NCBI GenBank assembly: GCA_003693705.1
Contig: RBZT01000480.1
Span: 1 to 64,000 of the forward strand
From: Polymyxa betae
Taxonomy: Eukaryota > Endomyxa > Phytomyxea > Plasmodiophorida > Plasmodiophoridae
Length of the DNA stretch: 64,000 bases
Reading direction: 5' to 3'
Positions within the stretch are counted from its first letter, which is position 1. The number at the start of each line of letters is the position of its first letter. The notes beneath the pieces were generated by a model. That model saw only the letters and a program-made list of their open reading frames with translations, did not search any database and was not told the DNA's origin. The position numbers and the translations under genes are program-made. Positions 31,319 to 43,406 of the stretch are shown here, in pieces.

Positions 31319-32258
31319 ACTGATTCAATCGTTGAGATACTTGCAGAGTTGTTAGGAGATGAAGATAGACACGATCGTGAAGTCATCCATAATCTCACCA
31401 ATTTGATTGCAATCAAACCTTTTCAATCAGTGATCAACATCTAGCCGTGACTTAAGTCAACTACAAGTATCAAAACGGCGATGTCATTTTGATAGAAGAG
31501 TATCGCTGTTGATTCTGGAGGAATCTTTCTCCCGATTCCACGATTTCTTGGGTCATATTGTTCAATGTTGGCGAATTTTAAATAGAGAAAAAAAATGGAA
31601 GACTGATGAAGCGATATACGCTAGACGTTGGAAACAAGAGATGTGAGTGAGGGATTAGCAGGAACCCTATTCAATATCCAGCGCCTTCACATACCATTCC
31701 AATACTGATTCTAGATATACAGTGAAATATAGCGTTGGTTCTAGAATCTATCAGATTAGGCTGCTGAGAATAGCCAGAGCACCAGCCGTTCCGATGGTGG
31801 AGGTATCAGCTGCGTTAATCACATCGAAGTCATCATAGCCACAAGCGACTCGATTTTCTTGAAGAAAAAAAAAACATCAGGTTTGTGCGTAAGATGTGCG
31901 TTTGCTGACAGGCGCAAAAACTGCTGTGGTAGGGGCGCGGCCAACGCATCTTACTGCCGATTGCGCAGTATTTCAGCCAGTTGATCGAATCTCTTTGCTG
32001 CATTCGAATCGAGTTGAAACCTCAGTCGCCTTTTATCGGCAATCGTCTGCGAGCAGCTGTCACCTTCCCTCCACGTCTTAGCTGCAAAGTATGTCTCTCT
32101 TTCTACTTCAGCTGTATTTTGGTTCTTGAGCTAGGTTTTGTTTCTAGTCAGTTTGCTCTTTTTCACGATGCCTCTTTCAATTTCAGCTGACGTTTTATGA
32201 CTCTGTTGGCAGCATTTTTGTGTATCATCAATTCTAAGGCTGCTGGATTATAGGCGGA
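31319..32258. other. No gene seen
   Basis: Intergenic sequence before the E2 gene. Short frames on the plus strand (31896-32081, 31981-32190) look non-coding. Confidence 0.45.
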
Positions 32259-32982
32259 ATGACAACTGAGAATAACGCGGGCTCTTATGGTGCTATCCTG
32301 CTCAGGAATCAACTCAAAGGTTATCCTCTGATTTTGATGTGTATATGAATCTAATTTTTTATGCAGATCTAATCAAGAGTCCTGTTGATGGATTCTCTGT
32401 AGGTCTAGTTGATGATAGCAATATCTATGAATGGCAAGTCATGATTGAAGGTCCATCGGGGACCTTGTTCGAAGGAGGCTTGTTCCCAGCTTTGTTGAAA
32501 TTTCCTTCATCGTATCCAAACTGTAAGTACCATTTAATCGCTTTCGAGCACCCATATTTATCCCATTTTCGTAGCTCCTCCTACCATGATTTTCCAGACA
32601 CCCGATTTTTGGCACCCCAACGTCTATCCTGGTAATTCTTCTGAGGCCGTCTTCACAGCATGTAATCATGTCTGAAATGCAGACGGCCGCGTTTGTATTT
32701 CGATTTTGCACGAGGCCAAAGAAGACGCATTCAACCAGCAAGAATCAATGGAAGAGAAATGGCGTCCTATTCTTGGCGTAACTATCTCTGTCTGTAGTTC
32801 TTTTCCGTTTGTAAAGATGCTTTCAGGTGGAAAGCATTCTGATCAGCGTTGTATCACTATTATCAGACCCGAATCTTGAAAGCCCTGCCAACATTGATGC
32901 TTCTATCAATTTGCTGAGAGATCCAGAAGGATATCGCAAGAGAATCCGGCGACTGGTTCGACGATCTGTTGAAATGATTTAG
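32259..32982 (+). CDS. UBE2G: Ubiquitin-conjugating enzyme E2, UBE2G/Ubc7 type
   Basis: Five exons (32259-32319, 32367-32522, 32575-32631, 32683-32777, 32827-32982) close into 174 codons plus stop. Introns are 47, 52, 51 and 49 bp. Core E2 motifs are present: EWQVMIEGPSGTLFEGGLFP, the HPNVYPDGRVCISILH active site with catalytic Cys at about residue 95, and the conserved W of EKWRPILGVESILISVVSLL. After the active site comes the extra acidic loop HEAKEDAFNQQESMEEKW that distinguishes UBE2G/UBE2R E2s. In other eukaryotes Ubc7/UBE2G2 builds K48 chains in ER-associated degradation; UBE2G1 acts more widely. I cannot separate G1 from G2 here. Confidence 0.95.
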
Positions 32983-34154
32983 AAAACGTCAAGAACTCTC
33001 TGTGCATATATTTTGACAAACAAGAATTTTCAATCTTGATGCATATATATTTTTCCACCTAATATCAAATCTTTGGCTTTTCCTATATCATATTATTTAG
33101 CTGTTGTAGTGTAAATATTCGGCTTGAGATGGTTTCTCATCCCTCCTCAAATGTCACTTGTCAGCTGACACTTGTATGGGAAAAACATTGCTGCTTTATG
33201 TCTCCATTCTCTGTTTCACGAAAGATTCTGATTTGCACGCTCGACCTCAATGCTGGCCCATTTCTTCATGCTAAGGAAACCAATGACACACGTGGATTGG
33301 ATCCCATGGCCTGATTCCTTTGATCGAATGATATTTTCAGAAGCTGCATGCTCAACTTTGATTCTATTGTCGTTTGCTTTCTAAAATCTGATAGTTGTGC
33401 AGATTTTGGAATTTTACTGAATACTATTGTAAACAAGCAATGAGTAGTTGTGTCTTATCGAATTAAGCAAAGTTTTCTTGCCTATCCCAAAGCTAGAAGA
33501 AAAATAGTTCAAAAACTCTTGATGTCTACCGTTTTAGAGCTACCGTAGAAGACATCTAAACATGATACTCTATGCATTTTCCGAACGTTCTTGATGCCAA
33601 CCTCGTGATTATCCAAGGTCGATAATTCGGCTTAACGACGACGATCTGGAAACTGGACGCATCACAGCGGCGAACTTTAGCATAGATGTGATGAACGTAT
33701 GACTATAACAGACAACATATTCAGAATTCATCTTCGTGAGCCAGCACTGCCAATAATACATCTTAACAATCGCCAACAAAATCTCAACCTGGCATCCCCC
33801 TAGTAAATTCAGCTTGACCCATTGTCTTGAAGCCTTATAAAAAAGCAATGGAGCCAAACCAAGTCATTCTATCAGCTTCTATTGTGAACCTGGCGGATGT
33901 GCTTCATTTAACTGTATTGCTGGCTAATTCGGACCAGATCTAGTGGAATTCGGTTACAAACAATGATCATGTAAACGCTAATAGGGTCGAGCAACGTATC
34001 TGGCAAATATCAGGAGGCTCCTCTGTACGCTTCGTTAATGCAAAGAGAAAACAGATTCAACGGCTCTAAATGTCTGATCTGGGTCGATGAATTTCGCTTT
34101 CGCCGATTCGATCACATAATTAAGTTGGCTACTTTTGTATACTCATTTGCAAAC
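32983..34154. other. No gene seen
   Basis: AT-rich intergenic sequence between the E2 and LEA-like genes. Open frames are short and composition is non-coding. Confidence 0.45.
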
Positions 34155-34892
34155 ATGTCGCAACCGAATCCGCCTTCCTATGCAGAAAAGCTTAAGCAAT
34201 CATTGGAGCAAACCTCCGATCTCGGCCAGGCTCCAAAACTCTCAGCCACCGCCAAAGAGTCCATTTCCAGTTCAAAAAGCCAAGTTCTGGGGGATCGACC
34301 TTCGGTCTCTGCGAAAGCTAAAGGTCCTGCAGCAAGATATCATGATCCTGCCATAAACAAACATCCTTCACATGTTGATGAATATGGATCAGGTGATGTC
34401 ACTGAAGCCCTTCGACAACAAGCTGTGAATCGTTCTGGGCCAAATTACTTACCGGAAGCTGAGGGTCGAACTGAAGCTGGCAGTAAGGCAGAGCCAGTTA
34501 GTGAAACAGGTCGTGAAACTGGCCCTACCATAACAGAGAAGGCAAAAGAAAAGCTATCAGCAGCGAATGAATCATTGAAAGAATCAGTAACTCGTACTCA
34601 AGAGAATCTTAGTGAGGCGATGAGCGGAGGCATTCAGCAGAAAGCAAGCAAAGCTTGGGGCAAGACTAAAGCAGCTGTGACACCAGATGAGAATCAACCT
34701 TCTATGATGGATAGACTCACTACATCTATAGCTGAAGGATCCAAGAAATTGACAGAAACTGCCCAGAACGTGAAAGAGAGTATGAAAGAGGGAGTAAAGA
34801 CAACATTGGGTCTGGGTGAAGCTGGAAACGAGCCTCCACAGACCACGTTGGCAGAAGAAGCAATCGCAGGAGAACCTCGCAGACCGGCCTGA
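34155..34892 (+). CDS. LEA-like hydrophilic stress protein
   Basis: An intronless frame of 245 codons from the ATG at 34155 (MSQPNPPSYAEKLKQSLEQT); the open frame extends upstream but the extension is hydrophobic and unlike the rest. The protein is rich in Ala, Lys, Glu, Ser and Thr, almost free of Cys and Trp, and has repeated amphipathic segments (ITEKAKEKLSAANESLKESV, QENLSEAMSGGIQQKASKAW, ETAQNVKESMKEGVKTTLGL) that resemble group 3 LEA 11-mers and the HSP9/HSP12 pattern. Such proteins are disordered in solution and protect membranes or proteins during drying; a role in resting spores is possible. The call is by composition and repeat pattern. Confidence 0.72.
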   Translation: MSQPNPPSYAEKLKQSLEQTSDLGQAPKLSATAKESISSSKSQVLGDRPSVSAKAKGPAARYHDPAINKHPSHVDEYGSGDVTEALRQQAVNRSGPNYLPEAEGRTEAGSKAEPVSETGRETGPTITEKAKEKLSAANESLKESVTRTQENLSEAMSGGIQQKASKAWGKTKAAVTPDENQPSMMDRLTTSIAEGSKKLTETAQNVKESMKEGVKTTLGLGEAGNEPPQTTLAEEAIAGEPRRPA

Positions 34893-35515
34893 TCAGAAAG
34901 CCAGTTGACATTTGCAGATATCGGCAGAATTCTTCACGCGAAAGCTCGTAATCGTAAGATATATCACAAGACACCAATTGCAATAAAATAATCACAAAAT
35001 TGAGTTCACAAAATCGTGTAAGAATGGAAGCTATAAAAAGCGTTTCGAAAGCTCCAACTCACAAGAAGGTCTCTTTTAGATCCAAAAAAGGACAAAAGAT
35101 GTACTGATATGTTCTGTAATCGGTCAGCGTAAAACCCTAAACCCTAATCATATTGTTGTTATTACGTTGTCATATTCTTAAAATCTACAACACCCTAAGC
35201 GATCATAAATAAGCATTGGTCCTGAAAAGAAATCCTTCGTCTCAGCTTATCCTCGTTGCCGCAGGATAGGACAAGAATTCTGAAGTATTATAATGTTATA
35301 CGCTTGAACATGAGTCAATGTAGGAGACGTTCTGTGAGAGAATAAAAGAGAACGTTAAACAGAAGGTAAATATAAGCAAGCAAATCAGGAGAATTGCATG
35401 CTTCCCACAAAATCATTTTGGCATATCCATGTTGAACCTACTATGTAGATATATGGTTTATGGATGGTTTATAGAGCTGTGCAGAATCAGTACAGTCATG
35501 ATGAAGATGATAAAT
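34893..35515. other. Intergenic, with a telomeric repeat
   Basis: Contains the telomere-like repeat at 35131-35147 and no convincing coding frame. Confidence 0.5.
35131..35147. repeat. Telomere-like repeat
   Basis: AAAACCCTAAACCCTAA in intergenic sequence downstream of the LEA-like gene. Confidence 0.85.
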
Positions 35516-35803
35516 TCATCTGAAACAACTAGATCGACGTCTTCTGGAGCTTCTAGGATAGGTGACCAATATGGCGGCAGTCGCAGCAGTGGCAAAAACC
35601 GAGAGGACATCGTGATCAACATGTTCGCTGGATGGTTGCAGGTTTGGAACAGGTGGAGGAGGCGGTATGCGAGCTTTCAGATCAGGAATCACGAATCTAG
35701 ACGAAATTTGGGAGGCATCACGAGCATTAGCAACAAGAAGAGCAGCAACGGTAAGGACGATGTATAGCGCGAGCATTGTAAGGTTTGAAGGGGCCGATCT
35801 CAT
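35516..35803 (-). CDS. Small secreted or membrane protein, orphan
   Basis: A 95-codon frame from the ATG at 35803 (MRSAPSNLTMLALYIVLTVA). It has an N-terminal signal peptide or anchor, a PPPPP stretch, a second hydrophobic segment (VLSVFATAATAAILVTY) and a very basic C-terminus (RSSRRRRSSC). The frame is open further upstream but that part looks non-coding. The topology suggests a two-helix membrane protein. No family is recognised; the overlapping plus-strand frame is treated as a shadow. Confidence 0.45.
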   Translation of the reverse strand: MRSAPSNLTMLALYIVLTVAALLVANARDASQISSRFVIPDLKARIPPPPPVPNLQPSSEHVDHDVLSVFATAATAAILVTYPRSSRRRRSSCFR

Positions 35804-36662
35804 CGGATGCTTGACCTCGGTTATCGCTTGGATTAATTTAAAGATCAAACGCGATGCGATTATGTAAGAATAGCACAATGATAAAGGCCATGCTGATTGA
35901 TTAAATGCTTTGCAATTGGATCTGGTACTAATCACTCGGTTTTCAGCTTTACGAATTAGCCCTCAGTCTATGTAGAACATTCATACGTGCAGTAGCAGGT
36001 TCCATTGCATCTCTGGATGTAAAACTGATTCGGCTTTTCTCTTAGATCCACAATACCGGAATGTGACGCAAGCGATAATAACCGGTTCATCAATTTTTGC
36101 TTTCAATGTCGATATCGTCACATCTATCGCGAGACATGGTATCGGGTCGGTCATTAACCATCATCTACACGGTTCTTGTCGTAACTATGTCCATAACTAA
36201 TGTAATCGCAAGTTATGTCAGTACCGAATACGATCGTCTGCATCAGATCTCGAATACCGCTTTACTTATGGCCGAAAGTGGCGTCATTGTTTTGGCAGGA
36301 ATTGCCATTGCCCGGCTGCAGCGGTGAGGTTATCGCCCCTATGGGTACGAAAAGCGTGACATGATGTATTCAGGGCTGATCTAGAATCGCAGCTGATGGA
36401 AGAGTCGGCCACCGCCTAACGAATGAAGAGTCGGTGTTTTAGCTTCAAAAGAATTGGGAACCCACGAATAACCGTCATATACAATAGCATTTAAAACATT
36501 CAGGATAGAAGCAGTGAATATCAAATATTTAAATTGATATGATTTATATACTTATGAACAATCAAATGCATGAAAACACCAAACCAATCGTACATCTTCA
36601 CATTAGATTAATGGCCACCCGTAGATAGGCCTAATCCGAACAACGAGGATTTTCCCAGAAGC
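35804..36662. other. Intergenic; a weak small membrane-protein frame
   Basis: The 76-codon plus frame at 36097-36327 reads as two hydrophobic helices (LTIIYTVLVVTMSITNVIAS and NTALLMAESGVIVLAGIAIA) and could be a small membrane protein. There is no other support, so it is not called separately. Confidence 0.35.
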
Positions 36663-37254
36663 ATGATTGAAGCGACTCTGAACACCATTGGGTTGGATTA
36701 TCTAGGTTATTGACTACATCAACATCTGATGCTTTTTACAACACCTCCATTTCCACAGGAGTTGTCAGGTCGATCAAATCAACAGCTAGGAACCGATGTC
36801 GGTTTAGTGTCTACATCTTGTTAAACTCATTGGAATCATAAAATAGTTATTTCGAAGACATTCACGGGCAGATTGGTCAAGTTTGGCTATACGAACATCC
36901 AGCTATGTTTCATCCCTGAAGAGAGCTTTAAGGAATACGTTATCACAGGTGCTTTATAGCGATTCAAAGAACAGCTATCGTGAACTCTGAAAGAGCTTAC
37001 AACATTGGATCCAGTTGGCGAATGACAGACATCTTACCGTAATCTGGCATGCTGAATCAAGCTCTACTCAGCTTCCTGTTGAATTGAACATAGCCATGAT
37101 CTTCGAGCTGGAACAACGGCTCCCAAGGGTCGATTTAAATGTTCGAGAAGCAGAGCTGTCTCCAGGACAAAACGACGAATGGAATTTATCGCTTTCGTTG
37201 CCATTGGAAGTTATACAATCACCCAATGTTAGACAATCAATAACCTCATCATGA
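36663..37254 (+). CDS. Multi-exon gene of unknown function, 3' part unresolved
   Basis: Exons 36663-36705, 36759-36806, 36847-36948 and one starting at 36996 join in frame through introns of 53, 40 and 47 bp. They give MIEATLNTIGLDYLGVVRSI, then ARNRCRFIISKTFTGRLVKF, YTNIQLCFIPEESFKEYVIT and NIGSSWRMTDILP. The next coding-like stretch (QLPVELNIAMIFELEQRLPR...WNLSLSLPLEVI, to 37254) is in another frame, and only an implausibly short intron would join it. The pattern of a helix followed by beta strands is loosely like the HUS1/PCNA clamp fold, but I do not assert this. A true first exon may lie further upstream. Confidence 0.42.
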
Positions 37255-37675
37255 TATTCAAAGCCAAAATTCCTAGAATGCTCATCGATCATTCAAAGCA
37301 AAGTCGAAGGGTTAACGCTTTGAATTGCATTGATAAGTTACGCTATGCCGGAATGTTTTGATGGTGGATGAGACAGTTAAAGCCCAGCGAAAAACACAGG
37401 CCTGATAGCCTGTATTTTACCAATGGACAGATTTCCACAGCCAAAGGGCAAATTTAAAGTCTTCAATGACGCTGTGGTTGGAGCTTAAGACATTCATGAG
37501 CAAATCTGTCACCAATGGAGAATGAGAGAAGCCACAACTCTGGTACCGGTAGCCGGTAGGTACTTGTTTTTGGCATCACGATCTTGTAAATAATTGGAGA
37601 GATTTAGATAGTGCGGAGTGCGTCATATAAACTTGCTTTGGCCGAAGCCTGACTCTCATTCTCGCTATATATACC

Positions 37676-38490
37676 ATGTCTTCATCTTCCGTTGTAGCTC
37701 AGTCTTCGGATTTATACGAGGTCGATATTGATGATGAACCTCGTGATGATGAGGAGGACGTTGAGGCGATGAAGAGACGTGTCAGAGAGATGGAGGAGGA
37801 AGCGGCTAAAATCGAGGCCACCATTGCCGCAAACAATACCGAGGCAGACTCGTCGACATCACCATCTGGTGGTGCTGGATCTCAATCAGATCCAGATGCT
37901 CGATCTGTTTATGTTGGTAATGTTGATTATCAGGCAACCCCAGAAGAGTTGCAATCTTTTTTCCAGTCGTGTGGTGTCGTGAACCGAATCACCATCGTCT
38001 GCGATAAATTCACAGGTCATCCGAAAGGTTTTGCTTATGTTGAATTCAGCGATGCTGAAGCTGTTGCTAATGCCATGCTGCTGAATGAAACTGAGTTCAG
38101 GACTCGAATTTTGAAGGTCAACTTATCAATTTTTTCTGCTATTTACTCAATTCTGTATGCAGATTTCACCCAAACGTACCAATGTTCCAGGATTTAGTCG
38201 TGGAGGCTCTGTAAGCAACTTAATAGTTTCACTTATTCGCATTGATCCGTTTCATTGTCTTATAAGCTTACACCGTGATTTCCTCGGACGAATCTTTTTT
38301 TATAGTTTGTTGTTGAAGCTTCTGGCTGTTCATGAGCGATGGAAATCTAATCATGCTAACTCGCTTTCGCTAATATTTAACTCAGCGGCGGTTTGCTGGT
38401 GGACGACGACGAGGCCGATTCCCTCCATCTTATGGTCGTTTCCGTGGTGGAAGAGGTCGAGGTCGTGGTTCACATCCATACTATTCCTAG
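37676..38490 (+). CDS. PABPN1: PABPN1-like nuclear poly(A)-binding protein (RRM)
   Basis: Exons 37676-38116, 38163-38210 and 38386-38490 close into 197 codons plus stop; introns are 46 and 175 bp. Layout follows PABPN1/Pab2: an acidic N-terminus, a coiled-coil helix (VEAMKRRVREMEEEAAKIEA), one RRM with RNP2 SVYVGNVDY and RNP1 KGFAYVEF at about residues 82-155, and an Arg/Gly-rich tail ending SHPYYS. In other eukaryotes this protein binds poly(A) in the nucleus and controls tail length. The RG-rich tail is encoded entirely in exon 3, so retention of the 175-bp intron would remove it. Confidence 0.92.
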
Positions 38491-38976
38491 AAATATACTC
38501 TGCATTATCTGTTTTAATTTCAAGTCATTGCAAACCACTGCTAAGATGTATGAAAGAGAATACGAATTCCACAAAATATCAACGAAAAAAATGCTCTTGA
38601 AGCGCAACTTAACGAAATGATTGTGGATGATGCCTACAATAGAAAATGTTTGTTTGCCAAAAAATATGAAACAATATATTTTTCGAGAACTATTAATGCA
38701 TCACTGATGAATTGTTCCAAAAACTGTAAGTGTAATAATATAAATAAATCAGAACTCACCACTTTGTGCCTATGTTTGTATAAACTGCACGTCTCCAGCC
38801 TTCCTGTTCTTTTTCATCAACATGGGATTGCTATTCTACTACATCGGTGTAATGTTACAGGTGGAGATCCTGCCTATTTATAACTCATAGTATTAACTGA
38901 TAGGGTTTAGTCGCGTGGCCTCATCTCTCAGTACCTCTATATTAGGTGTGATGACTCAGATCTTGTTCAGTCGGTC
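38491..38976. other. No gene seen
   Basis: Intergenic between the PABPN1-like and PPP4R1-like genes; nothing recognised. Confidence 0.45.
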
Positions 38977-41342
38977 ATGTCCAATAACGAACTGAATCCC
39001 AGTTCTATTTCTGAGGCTGAATTCACACATTTAATCTCTGTACCAACACCAGATCCTATCTCCGCCCAAACTGAACGTGATCGTTTCCATCAGTTCGTCA
39101 TCAGCAATGTCACCCGGCATCGTCTCCTATACAGCCGACAGCTGGGAATCATGGCTAGCACCGATCTCGATCTTGTCTTGCAGGCTCTGCTTCCGCTAGC
39201 TACCGATTCTGATCATCAGGTTCGAGTTAGTGCTTGCTCTGATTTGGCTGATATATATCGAGCTGGCATCTTGCAAAATCTGCATGATGTGGTACTTGGC
39301 GCTCTGGTAAAAGTCTTACAGATTGCTTTATTAGATGAATCTGGTGATTTGAGATGGACAGCTATGGATTCTGTAGTATCAATGATACCAATGATGTCAC
39401 AATCAAAGATCAATCAGGTTATCATACCTATAACCGATCAGATGTGGAACCAGCCAATCAGTGATGAAATACGAGCTAATGCTGTCACTCTTTTATATCG
39501 TTTAATGCCATGGCTATCTACCCATCAAGTTGAAAGAATACGACAGCAGACTGCATTTTGGTCTAAAGATCAATCGTTTCGGGTTCGTAAAGCAGTAGCC
39601 CGATATATCTTTGAGGTCGGCGATGAGTTTTTGCCAATAGCTGAGAGTCTATCTCGAGATCCGATATGGTCTGTTCGACAAGCTATCGTTCAAGGTCTCA
39701 TACAATCTCTGCAGAGAATCGAATCGCCTGCTCTTAGACAGGAATTTCTAATCCCTCAAATGAAACGAGCTTGTGCTGATATATCGAGATGGGTGCGAAA
39801 AGACTCGCACGAAGTTCTCGGCGCTTTCTTATTCCATTTGGATCCCGATCAGATCGATGATGAGCTTCTCTCATTATTCACATCTCTACCAGGATTATCG
39901 CAAGACGCTGCTGATAATGACGATCACTTTGCTTGTGCATATCATTTTCCAGCAGTAACTGCCCGGTTGGGAAGATCACGTTGGTCTGATCTATCATCAA
40001 GTTATATGCTGTTATGTCGTAATCCGACATTTAAAGTTCGAAGGTCGTTAGCATACTCTATATGCGAAGTTGGACGAGTTGTTGGGCCTGAAATCACAGA
40101 TAGGGATCTACTTCCTATCTTTGAGCTTTTTTTCAAAGACCTTGATGAAGTTCGACAAGGCATCATCGATAATCTGTCCGATTTTCTTTCTTGTATGTCG
40201 TTGAGATCCCGATTGACGTACACAGATTTATTATGGGATATTCAGAGAGAAGCATCAAGACAATGGAGGTATTGTAGTTCTTGCCTTTTACTAAGACTAT
40301 CTCAGTCTTTCTCACTCAATTTCATGGTTCACAAAGGTTTATTTAAGTTTAGTTCACTCTTCCATTCCCACACCTGTCGTGGTTTGAAAAATCGTTAAGC
40401 GCTTCAATGTTATATACAATTTGAGCGATACCAGCTGTGCTTTGATGGTTTCTTTTTGTTTTACCACTAACTTTTTATGCAGGTATAGGGCTTCAATAGC
40501 ATCTCAATTGGTCCGACTTTCTGACCTTTTCCCAATCGACACTGTGTGTACCCGTTTGCTACCACTAGCCCTGTACGACGATTTGGTTTCACTCGTTGTT
40601 TCATATAGCCTACTTTAGCACTCATTTTGTGTTTTTCATGCGGTTTTAGATAGTTATTACCTCAACAGCCATTTCTCTTCAAGTGAACGTCAATGAACAG
40701 GACGCTAATGCGTGATCGTGTCGCGCACGTTCGCAAGATTGCTGTTCAATCGATCGGTAATCTTCTGCGAGTCGTTCAGGGTCCAGCTCCTGGCGCATTC
40801 GATGAGCTTCTGGTCGAATGCTTAAGCCTGTCTACGGCTGAATCTTGCCATGATAGGCAACTGTAATAGGAAGTGTTTCTCCACATTGTCAAACTGATGG
40901 TTTCCAGATTTCTCCTTTTATGTCAGTCGTTGCTGTACACTATTCAGCTGCCTTTGTACCGACAATTTTTTCTGGCTCCTTTTGTCGCTCTAGCACACGA
41001 TCGCGTCATAAACGTTCGGCGGCTTTTGGCTCGTATAATATTCGAATTGCCAGGTTGAATGCCGAAACTGTTACCCGTTCGATTATTGATGCTAACACAG
41101 TTGATCATGCAATACGCTCTGATCCGGATGTAGCTCTTGCCATGAGATATCTCCATTCAGCTGAACAGGTGCCTCGCCTATCATATCCATCATCACCCTC
41201 AGTGCAGCTACCACTAGCAATAGCAGGCCTGGAGCCGGTAAAATCTGCCGTTGAGGAAGTTGATGCAGACGTAAGATCAGATGACGTCAAGGGATCTGGT
41301 GAATTCGTTCAGGATTCTGGCCCCTTCAGCGTCAGTGTATAG
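38977..41342 (+). CDS. PPP4R1: PPP4R1-like phosphatase regulatory subunit (HEAT repeats)
   Basis: Five exons (38977-40268, 40483-40572, 40701-40862, 40908-41053, 41101-41342) close exactly into 643 codons plus stop; introns are 214, 128, 45 and 47 bp. The protein is built of HEAT repeats, seen as recurring 'DxxxxVRxxA' helices (SDHQVRVSACSDLADIY, QSFRVRKAVARYIFEVG, PIWSVRQAIVQGLIQSL, LDEVRQGIIDNLSDFL, DRVAHVRKIAVQSIGNLL, DRVINVRRLLARIIFELP). The WRYRASIASQLVRLSDLFP segment matches the 'NWRxRxxLAxQLxxLxxLF' block of PPP4R1 and PP2A A subunits. Such subunits scaffold or regulate PP4/PP2A-type catalytic subunits. The C-terminus is low complexity. I prefer PPP4R1 over PP2A-A because repeats are irregular. 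Confidence 0.85.
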
Positions 41343-41646
41343 TTCAATGTTAATATTCTAGTATAAACCTATCCATCGAAATGACTAACTCCAACATTTT
41401 GTCCAAATGCTGGTAGGCAAACAGGAATGATAAAACCAAATTTTGAGACATTCAAGTTTCGCATGAAGCTTTTCCTGTCACTCCTTTGTTCACTATGGCA
41501 AAAGTTCAGGTCCTCACTGTCAACTCGACTTAAAACTTTGGTTTGCACTGCACAAATGCTGTTAACAAGTTTTGATGAATTTTTTGTGAGTACAGTAGGA
41601 TAATCTAAATTTCATGTTTTGTTTATTTGACACTCTGAAATCGTTT
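41343..41646. other. Short convergent intergenic space
   Basis: About 300 bp between convergent genes; no feature seen. Confidence 0.5.
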
Positions 41647-43056
41647 CTAGACGTCACTGGGTGTTTTCTTTGAATTCATCTCAATCGGTGCTTTAATATT
41701 CTCTGGAATAAACGAAACCACTTTTTCATAAAATTTCTTCACAGCATCAAGTTCTGAAACATAGTACATGACAACACCAAGCAAGATGATACTGATCGCT
41801 ATTGAAGATGGCAGCCAATCTTTCAACGTAACGACAGTAACTGCAACCGAGAAAAGCACAAAGAATGCAGGCAAAACCGGGTATAAGTGAATCCTGTATG
41901 GACGGGCCAGATTGGGATAGCGAGAACGCAACACAAATAGTGCAATACCAACTAGAATAAACACGGACCATTGCCCGACAGTATAGATTGTGACAGCCAT
42001 ACTGACTGCTTCTTCCGGATTCAGGCTAAGAAGTAGCAGTTGAATACATGTCCAGATAGTGAAAAACACGACGGAAACTGCAGGAACTTTGTGTCTTCTA
42101 GTCTCAAATCCTAATATAGCAGGAAGAACTCCATCACGACCATTTCCTTGGATACATCGTGCAGTACCCATCATTATACCATTACAAGCGCCTAGACAAC
42201 AGAAAGAGATTAAAGTGCAGAGGACAGGTTTAAGACCCGGTAATAGGGCCGCAGCAAATGGTCCAGCTAACGATGAAGAGCTTTTCACAAGGATTTGGAG
42301 AGGCAGAACTATATAGAAAGCAAGATTGACCAAGATAGCCAATACCATGGTGAGACCCAAACCAGATAGGTAGACTTTTGGGATATTCTTCTCTGGCTCT
42401 GCCATGTTCTCAGCTAACGGGTTTAAGAAATTCCATCCACCCAGAGCGAAGGCAGCTACCATTACTGCTTCCCCAAATCCAGTCCACTTCTGAAAGCTAA
42501 GGGGTTCAAGGATGAAGGCTTGTGAAGAGACCTGCCCCATAGACATGGCATAAAATCCTCCAGCTACAACTGTCAAAACAGCTAATGCCTTACAGCAAAC
42601 ATTGAATCGATTCAGCATGAGAACGTAGCTTGGATTGATTAGATTCACAAAACACAATAAAGCCATGACGACGATTGATGTCAAATTAGCAAACAGATGG
42701 TTGTCGTGATCATAAAAGATAGCCCAGAGATAACCAGCCATTACTCGAGATATAATAGCACATGCTGTAGACCCGATAATCATAGTCACCGTCCATGCGA
42801 ATATAAACGACACAGATGGTCCGAATGCTTTTCTAAAATAAAGCGATTCAGCACTGGATGAGACTAATGAGGTGCCAAGCTCAGCATAAACAAGAGAACC
42901 TGCCATAGAGATGACACCGGCGACGATCCATGCTGCTATGGCCATATACGGATTCAAAGTAGAGCGTGCTGCTATAGCTGGAGCGAAGAATAGACCAGAA
43001 CCAATCGTACAGCTGAGTACGAAGACAATACCATCGAATACGCCAACACGCAGCAT
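41647..43056 (-). CDS. APC-superfamily amino-acid transporter (LAT/SLC7-like), copy 1
   Basis: An intronless 469-codon frame with about 12 hydrophobic segments. TM1 contains the unwound GSGLFF motif that binds the substrate backbone in APC transporters; further family marks are GSLVYAELGTS after TM2, NPLAEN near TM6 and PYRIHLYPVLPAFF near TM11. Cytoplasmic ends are short. It probably moves neutral amino acids across the plasma or an internal membrane; substrate is not readable. Its neighbour copy 2 lies 350 bp upstream on the same strand and is alignable throughout, so they arose by tandem duplication. Absence of introns contrasts with the intron-rich genes on either side. Confidence 0.9.
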   Translation of the reverse strand: MLRVGVFDGIVFVLSCTIGSGLFFAPAIAARSTLNPYMAIAAWIVAGVISMAGSLVYAELGTSLVSSSAESLYFRKAFGPSVSFIFAWTVTMIIGSTACAIISRVMAGYLWAIFYDHDNHLFANLTSIVVMALLCFVNLINPSYVLMLNRFNVCCKALAVLTVVAGGFYAMSMGQVSSQAFILEPLSFQKWTGFGEAVMVAAFALGGWNFLNPLAENMAEPEKNIPKVYLSGLGLTMVLAILVNLAFYIVLPLQILVKSSSSLAGPFAAALLPGLKPVLCTLISFCCLGACNGIMMGTARCIQGNGRDGVLPAILGFETRRHKVPAVSVVFFTIWTCIQLLLLSLNPEEAVSMAVTIYTVGQWSVFILVGIALFVLRSRYPNLARPYRIHLYPVLPAFFVLFSVAVTVVTLKDWLPSSIAISIILLGVVMYYVSELDAVKKFYEKVVSFIPENIKAPIEMNSKKTPSDV

Positions 43057-43406
43057 GATTGAATATGGCTATTATTAGAAATGAAGAGGGCTCTGTATAA
43101 AGCACTTATGAGATTCAGCTTATAACACGGCCATACAATAACCATACACTGACCGATACAATACAACATAACTCGGTCATATCTCTCTCTATATCTGTAA
43201 TCTATACTTAACAAGCTTTGTTTAGATAGTCACAACCCAAATCTTACATCGAACAGGTTGGCGAATGGCGAGGCAGTTATGGGTCGCAATCGAAAGATGG
43301 ACCCTGAAACGGATTCAAGCATTGCCAAGCAATCTAATCAACATAAAAGTTTTCTATCGATAATTAGTTTTCACATTGACAAGTAATAAACCGACACATT
43401 TTATTT

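Noticed and set aside
36949-36995. In-frame TGA read as selenocysteine in the 36.7-kb gene
   Set aside because: A normal 47-bp GT-AG intron removes it; no selenoprotein motif or downstream structure seen.
36663-37254. HUS1/9-1-1 clamp subunit
   Set aside because: Only a loose secondary-structure resemblance; no diagnostic motif and the model is incomplete.
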